Source: an uncultured Bacilli bacterium (GTDB lineage: Bacteria > Bacillota_I > Bacilli_A > RF39 > UBA660). From it: 64,000 nucleotides of DNA. Made by a program: the position numbers and the translations under genes. Numbering within the stretch: position 1 is the first letter of the stretch; each line of letters starts with the position of its first letter. Shown in pieces: positions 61,340 to 64,000 of the stretch. The stretch lies in contig CAKOOR010000001.1 in NCBI GenBank assembly GCA_934098505.1, positions 382,831-446,830 on the forward strand. The letters run 5' to 3'. The notes beneath the pieces were generated by a model, which did no database searches, was not told the origin of the DNA, and saw nothing but the letters and a program-made list of their open reading frames with translations.

Positions 61340-61936
61340 TTAAGCTTCGTTAAAAATTAAATCTTTATTAACAATATAATATTCCATTCCTGAATAAACA
61401 GACAAGCAAGTGGCAAGCAAGACTAAGCCTTTACCAACACCAATACCAAAGAATTCAAAAGGAATATTGCTAAACAAGACTAAAGTTAAACCAACCATCA
61501 TACAAGCAGTTTTAACTTTACCGGCTTTTGAGGCTGCTACTACTTTACCCTTAGCTCCACTAGCCATCTTTATAGCATCGACCACCGTATCTCTTAAAAT
61601 AATAACTATGGGAACAATTACTGGTAAATTATGATTATAAGCCAGAAGAATTAAAACACCATTTACTAATACCTTATCAGCAATCGCATCCATCATCTTG
61701 CCAAAATCAGTTACCATATTATATTTACGAGCAATTTTGCCGTCTAACATATCAGTTAGAGAGGCAATAACAAATAAAATACCAGCGATAATATAATTAA
61801 GTTGGATAACAATTTTGCCACCAAGTAAATATTGTGGCCAACTAAAGCCAAACATATAAACGGGACAACCTAATAATAATAAAATGATTATTGATAAAAA
61901 TATACGTCCTAAAGTTAATTTATTGGGTAAATTCAT
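61340..61936 (-). CDS. pgsA: CDP-diacylglycerol-glycerol-3-phosphate 3-phosphatidyltransferase PgsA
   Basis: 198 residues, about six membrane helices. The CDP-alcohol phosphatidyltransferase motif is complete: DMLDGKIARKYNMVTDFGKMMDAIADK (D-G-x2-A-R-x8-G-x3-D-x3-D, split over two stretches). It makes phosphatidylglycerolphosphate. It follows the rodZ-like gene by 2 bases, the order seen with ymfM-pgsA in Bacillus. Confidence 0.96.
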   Translation of the reverse strand: MNLPNKLTLGRIFLSIIILLLLGCPVYMFGFSWPQYLLGGKIVIQLNYIIAGILFVIASLTDMLDGKIARKYNMVTDFGKMMDAIADKVLVNGVLILLAYNHNLPVIVPIVIILRDTVVDAIKMASGAKGKVVAASKAGKVKTACMMVGLTLVLFSNIPFEFFGIGVGKGLVLLATCLSVYSGMEYYIVNKDLIFNEA

Positions 61937-61938
61937 AG

Positions 61939-62421
61939 TTATCTTCCTTCTACTTGGCTTGCTGTAGTTGTTACCATACGACCAACAGTTACTTGTTTAA
62001 CTGACCAAAATATAACAAGTGCAACAAGTGCAATTACTAGTAAGTATAGTAAAGCTATACTCTTTTTCTTATAACGATAAGTTGTATCGGTATAAGGACT
62101 AGCTACTCGTGATTTAAGTAAAGCTTCTTCCTTATTTTTTTCCATTATTTTCTTTTCGATTTCTTCAACTGGAATTTTGCTTGTTTTTTCAAACATAAAT
62201 TCATTAAACTTATCGACCGTTTTGGTTGGGTCTATTCCCAAATATTTTGCGTAATCCTTGAGATAATCTTTTAAAACAAAGATATCTTTAAAGCATCCCA
62301 TATTGCCTTCTTCAATGTTATATAGAATAGCTGGCTTAATATTCAAATCTTCGCTTGCTTCTTCTAAGGATACACCATTTTCTTCTCTTGCACCTCTAAG
62401 CATCAGGCCTATTCCGTTCAA
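61939..62421 (-). CDS. rodZ: RodZ-like HTH membrane protein
   Basis: 160 residues. A Cro/C1-type HTH_25 domain (LRGAREENGVSLEEASEDLNIKP ... LKDYLKDYAKYLGID, split) is followed by a charged linker and one membrane helix (about 125-143). The extracytoplasmic tail is short (~17 residues), so the large C-terminal RodZ domain is missing. RodZ links MreB to the elongation machinery. A TTG at 62421 is the start because AAGGAAGTG lies 7 bases upstream; the in-frame ATG at 62403 has no such site. Confidence 0.85.
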   Translation of the reverse strand: MNGIGLMLRGAREENGVSLEEASEDLNIKPAILYNIEEGNMGCFKDIFVLKDYLKDYAKYLGIDPTKTVDKFNEFMFEKTSKIPVEEIEKKIMEKNKEEALLKSRVASPYTDTTYRYKKKSIALLYLLVIALVALVIFWSVKQVTVGRMVTTTASQVEGR

Positions 62422-62451
62422 GATAATTCACTTCCTTTTAAAATTTAAAAA

Positions 62452-62810
62452 AATAACTTAGTAAGCCGTGTTCTGTACTAGCATGCTAGTGACAAATATT
62501 TATCTAATCTATACAATTATGTATAAACTTTTCTACGCCGTTTATTTTCTTTGTAGAAACTCTCCTACCAAATTTGGATTTCTTACTCGCGGGGTTTACC
62601 ACGTTCCACTTACTTTATTTCTAAAGTAACTCGTCTCTTTGGCACTTTATGTCTAATATAACCATTTAACAGGTTACCTCGACGCCGTCAGTTAAAAACT
62701 GCCTAAGGTTATTGGCCTTAGCAACGAACCCTATAGCCATTTCAGGTCTATGTAAGCACGGACTTTCCTCAAGTATATAAATATACCAGCATTTGTCTTT
62801 CTAAGTTATT
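62452..62810 (-). ncRNA. rnpB: RNase P RNA (type B)
   Basis: About 359 bases. GAGGAAAGTCCGTGCT near the 5' part and ACAGAACACGGCTTAC near the 3' end are the universal P4/conserved segments. AATAACTTA at one end and TAAGTTATT at the other form helix P1. It processes the 5' ends of tRNA precursors with RnpA. P1 followed by T residues (minus strand) also looks like the terminator. It sits between gpsB and rodZ; a promoter-like TTGTTT ... TAATAA is within the 3' end of gpsB. Confidence 0.95.
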
Positions 62811-62823
62811 TTTTTATTATTAA

Positions 62824-63156
62824 TTATTCACTTTTTCCGTAAACAATTTTTTCTAATTGACTAATTCTTCTTAGAAGGTCAACATTATTAACAGGTGGTT
62901 GGGTTCTACTGTCTTCCTCTGCAATAGTTTCCAAATCTTTTAATCTTCTAACCTCACTACGAAGACGACTATTTTCTTCATCCAAACTAGCAAGTTCTTT
63001 GTGTAATTTTTTTATTTCTTTATCAAAGGCTACATAGTCTTTAATAACGATATCTAAGAAGCCATCTACTTCTTGAGGTTTAAAGCCTTTTGGCTCAATA
63101 GTAAATTCTTTATTAACTATATCTTGAGTAGTTAGAACTATTTTACTGTTATTCAT
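62824..63156 (-). CDS. gpsB: Cell division/elongation coordinator GpsB
   Basis: 110 residues. DivIVA-like N-terminal domain (LTTQDIVNKEFTIEPKGFKPQEVDGFLDIVIKDY, split) followed by a coiled coil (LHKELASLDEENSRLRSEVRRL) and a short C-terminal helix (NNVDLLRRISQLEKIVYG). It moves PBPs between side wall and septum. The gpsB-rnpB adjacency is typical of Firmicutes. Confidence 0.95.
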   Translation of the reverse strand: MNNSKIVLTTQDIVNKEFTIEPKGFKPQEVDGFLDIVIKDYVAFDKEIKKLHKELASLDEENSRLRSEVRRLKDLETIAEEDSRTQPPVNNVDLLRRISQLEKIVYGKSE

Positions 63157-63180
63157 AATTATCCCTTCCTACAAGATTAA

Positions 63181-63285
63181 TTATATATTATTTTTCTTTA
63201 CCTTGTCAAGACACACAGCTAATCTTAAATCGTCTACTTCTTTAATTAACCTATTAAATAAGGCATTATTATTCATTAAATTCAT
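63181..63285 (-). CDS. 34-residue small ORF upstream of gpsB
   Basis: A short frame starts with ATG at 63285 after AGGTG (6-base spacing) and ends with TAA. The product is MNLMNNNALFNRLIKEVDDL followed by 14 residues, with a helical amphipathic look. An extended -10 promoter (63303-63311) lies just upstream. It may be a real microprotein or a translated leader for gpsB (25-base gap). Confidence 0.4.
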   Translation of the reverse strand: MNLMNNNALFNRLIKEVDDLRLAVCLDKVKKNNI

Positions 63286-63302
63286 CTAGATCACCTACTT
63301 AA

Positions 63303-63311
63303 ATCATAGCA
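63303..63311 (-). promoter_or_regulatory. Extended -10 promoter upstream of the small ORF and gpsB
   Basis: On the minus strand TGCTATGAT fits TGn-TATGAT, 18 bases before the small-ORF start. Confidence 0.5.
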
Positions 63312-63537
63312 TTTTCTTGATATTTTTACACTTGATTCGACAAATGTTGTCATATTTTTTCATAGAAATTTTATAAGCAATGAAAATTAGTTTTAATAAA
63401 TTTTGATATTATCTTTAGAAACTTTTTAAATTTTAGAGCAGAAAAATTCTTAATGATTTTGGTAACCAAGTTTTCTATAATTAATAACCACTTTATCAAA
63501 AGTTAAAAAAATTGGCTTTTTAAAAAAAAGAAGGTAA

Positions 63538-63565
63538 TTGAACTTATACAGGTAATAAGTATATA
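63538..63565 (+). promoter_or_regulatory. Putative promoter for the 63619 gene
   Basis: TTGAAC (63538-63543) and TATATA (63560-63565) are 16 bases apart, about 55 bases before the GTG start. Confidence 0.5.
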
Positions 63566-63566
63566 T

Positions 63567-63601
63567 AGAAGAAGCGATTTATGACTGCCAATCGTTCTTC
63601 T
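63567..63601 (+). promoter_or_regulatory. Hairpin just 5' of the Shine-Dalgarno of the 63619 gene
   Basis: AGAAGAAGCGATT pairs with AATCGTTCTTCT with one bulged G, around a ~10-base loop. It ends 5 bases before AAAGGAGG. It could be a leader structure or a terminator-like element; only a short T tract follows. Confidence 0.4.
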
Positions 63602-63618
63602 TAGAAAGGAGGAAAAAT

Positions 63619-63912
63619 GTGTTAAATAATAAATATGTTAAGAACTGTGTTGTTCATGGTAAAAATCCGTTAGGAATACTGGTACTCGTGGTAAGTGTTG
63701 ACATAGATGAGTTTCATAAAAAAGTACTGGAAAAGGTTTATCTTTTAGTAGATTATCTTTATAATCCAGTTCATTGTGATAAACAAGAACTTAAAGTAAC
63801 TCTTTACCATATAATAGAGTTGTTGCCTGAGGAGTTTACAGCTAAAAATATAGTTGTAGAAACTGATTTTAAAGGAGCTTTATTTATTAAAGATTTTTTA
63901 GCAAGGGATTAA
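63619..63912 (+). CDS. Hypothetical protein with GTG start
   Basis: 97 residues, soluble, not recognised. It starts with GTG because the only nearby ATG (63617) is followed at once by a stop, and AAAGGAGG lies 6 bases before the GTG. Sequence has alternating strands and helices (GILVLVVSVDIDEFHKKV; EEFTAKNIVVETDFKGALF). Single gene with its own promoter and terminator at the window edge. Confidence 0.6.
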   Translation: MLNNKYVKNCVVHGKNPLGILVLVVSVDIDEFHKKVLEKVYLLVDYLYNPVHCDKQELKVTLYHIIELLPEEFTAKNIVVETDFKGALFIKDFLARD

Positions 63913-63973
63913 AAAAAAATAGGGGTTCTTGATAATCTACTGGGGAGTAATTTTTTATCAACCTAAGGTATTA

Positions 63974-63996
63974 TAAGGCTTCAAGCCTTATTTTTT
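63974..63996 (+). terminator. Terminator of the 63619 gene
   Basis: TAAGGCTT (63974-63981) and AAGCCTTA (63983-63990) form a stem with a tight loop, followed by six T. It lies ~60 bases after the stop. Confidence 0.7.
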
Positions 63997-64000
63997 CTAT

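Larger units (their letters stand above)
63286..63618. other. Divergent intergenic region between gpsB operon and the GTG-start gene
   Basis: 333 bases, very AT-rich. It holds the gpsB-side promoter at 63303-63311, a promoter for the 63619 gene (TTGAAC at 63538 and TATATA at 63560), and a hairpin just upstream of that gene's ribosome site. No gene seen in the middle. Confidence 0.6.

Overview
The window is about 30% GC by eye, uses the standard code (TGG for Trp, no read-through TGA) and has Bacillus-type gene order, Shine-Dalgarno sites and sigma-A promoters. It therefore looks like an AT-rich, Gram-positive (Firmicutes/Bacilli, possibly Erysipelotrichales- or RF39-like) chromosome. Genus cannot be fixed from the sequence. 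Sporulation is suggested by a CotY/CotZ-type coat protein, a YlbJ homologue, a YjcZ-like microprotein and a Tyr-rich coat-like protein. Most genes lie on the minus strand; plus-strand genes form small islands.

Layout. 1-5.2 kb: start of a YqeG-type gene, a tail-anchored HExxH protein, a lone TnpB with a probable omega RNA, a VanZ protein and holA. 5.3-9.8 kb: a second HExxH protein, a P-loop kinase overlapping a truncated acetyltransferase, then comEC and comEA for DNA uptake. 9.9-12.1 kb: ftsW, a YjcZ-like microprotein and def. 12.1-17.4 kb: a surface-protein region with a MucBP protein, a sortase lacking its arginine and several small unknowns. 17.5-24.7 kb: a conserved housekeeping block of khpA, rpsP, tig and greA, followed by the tRNA wobble-uridine genes (U32 pair plus trmR), mltG, a YrzB-like gene and ruvX. 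24.8-25.0 kb: tRNA-Glu and tRNA-Ile.

25-33.7 kb: a polysaccharide deacetylase, unknown membrane proteins, an HD hydrolase, the ylbL and ylbJ homologues and mtaB. 33.7-37.1 kb: a dcw-like block (murG, murB, ftsQ/divIB) ending in queH. 37.2-40.6 kb: two secreted-anchor proteins sharing an unusual repeated module. 40.8-50 kb: a GDPD, hemW, a second deacetylase, a 2TM channel-like protein with a TIGYG filter, lepA and lon. 50.1-54.5 kb: hpf, an operon of thioredoxin-like, CPBP and metallophosphoesterase genes, cotY/Z and a membrane-anchored EIIB-like protein. 55-59.9 kb: a second SEDS protein, a coat-like protein, a DUF975-CmpB fusion, VanY and small unknowns. 60-64 kb: murC, pgsA, a rodZ-like gene, RNase P RNA, gpsB and an unknown GTG-start gene.

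The shared theme is envelope growth and division (ftsW, murB/C/G, divIB, mltG, gpsB, rodZ, VanY, deacetylases), with translation and tRNA-modification genes between. The points most worth follow-up are the repeated-module pair at 37-40.6 kb, the Kir-like channel between lepA and hemW, the sortase without arginine beside a MucBP substrate, the TnpB locus, and a shared CATAnnnTA element upstream of three spore-coat-like genes.
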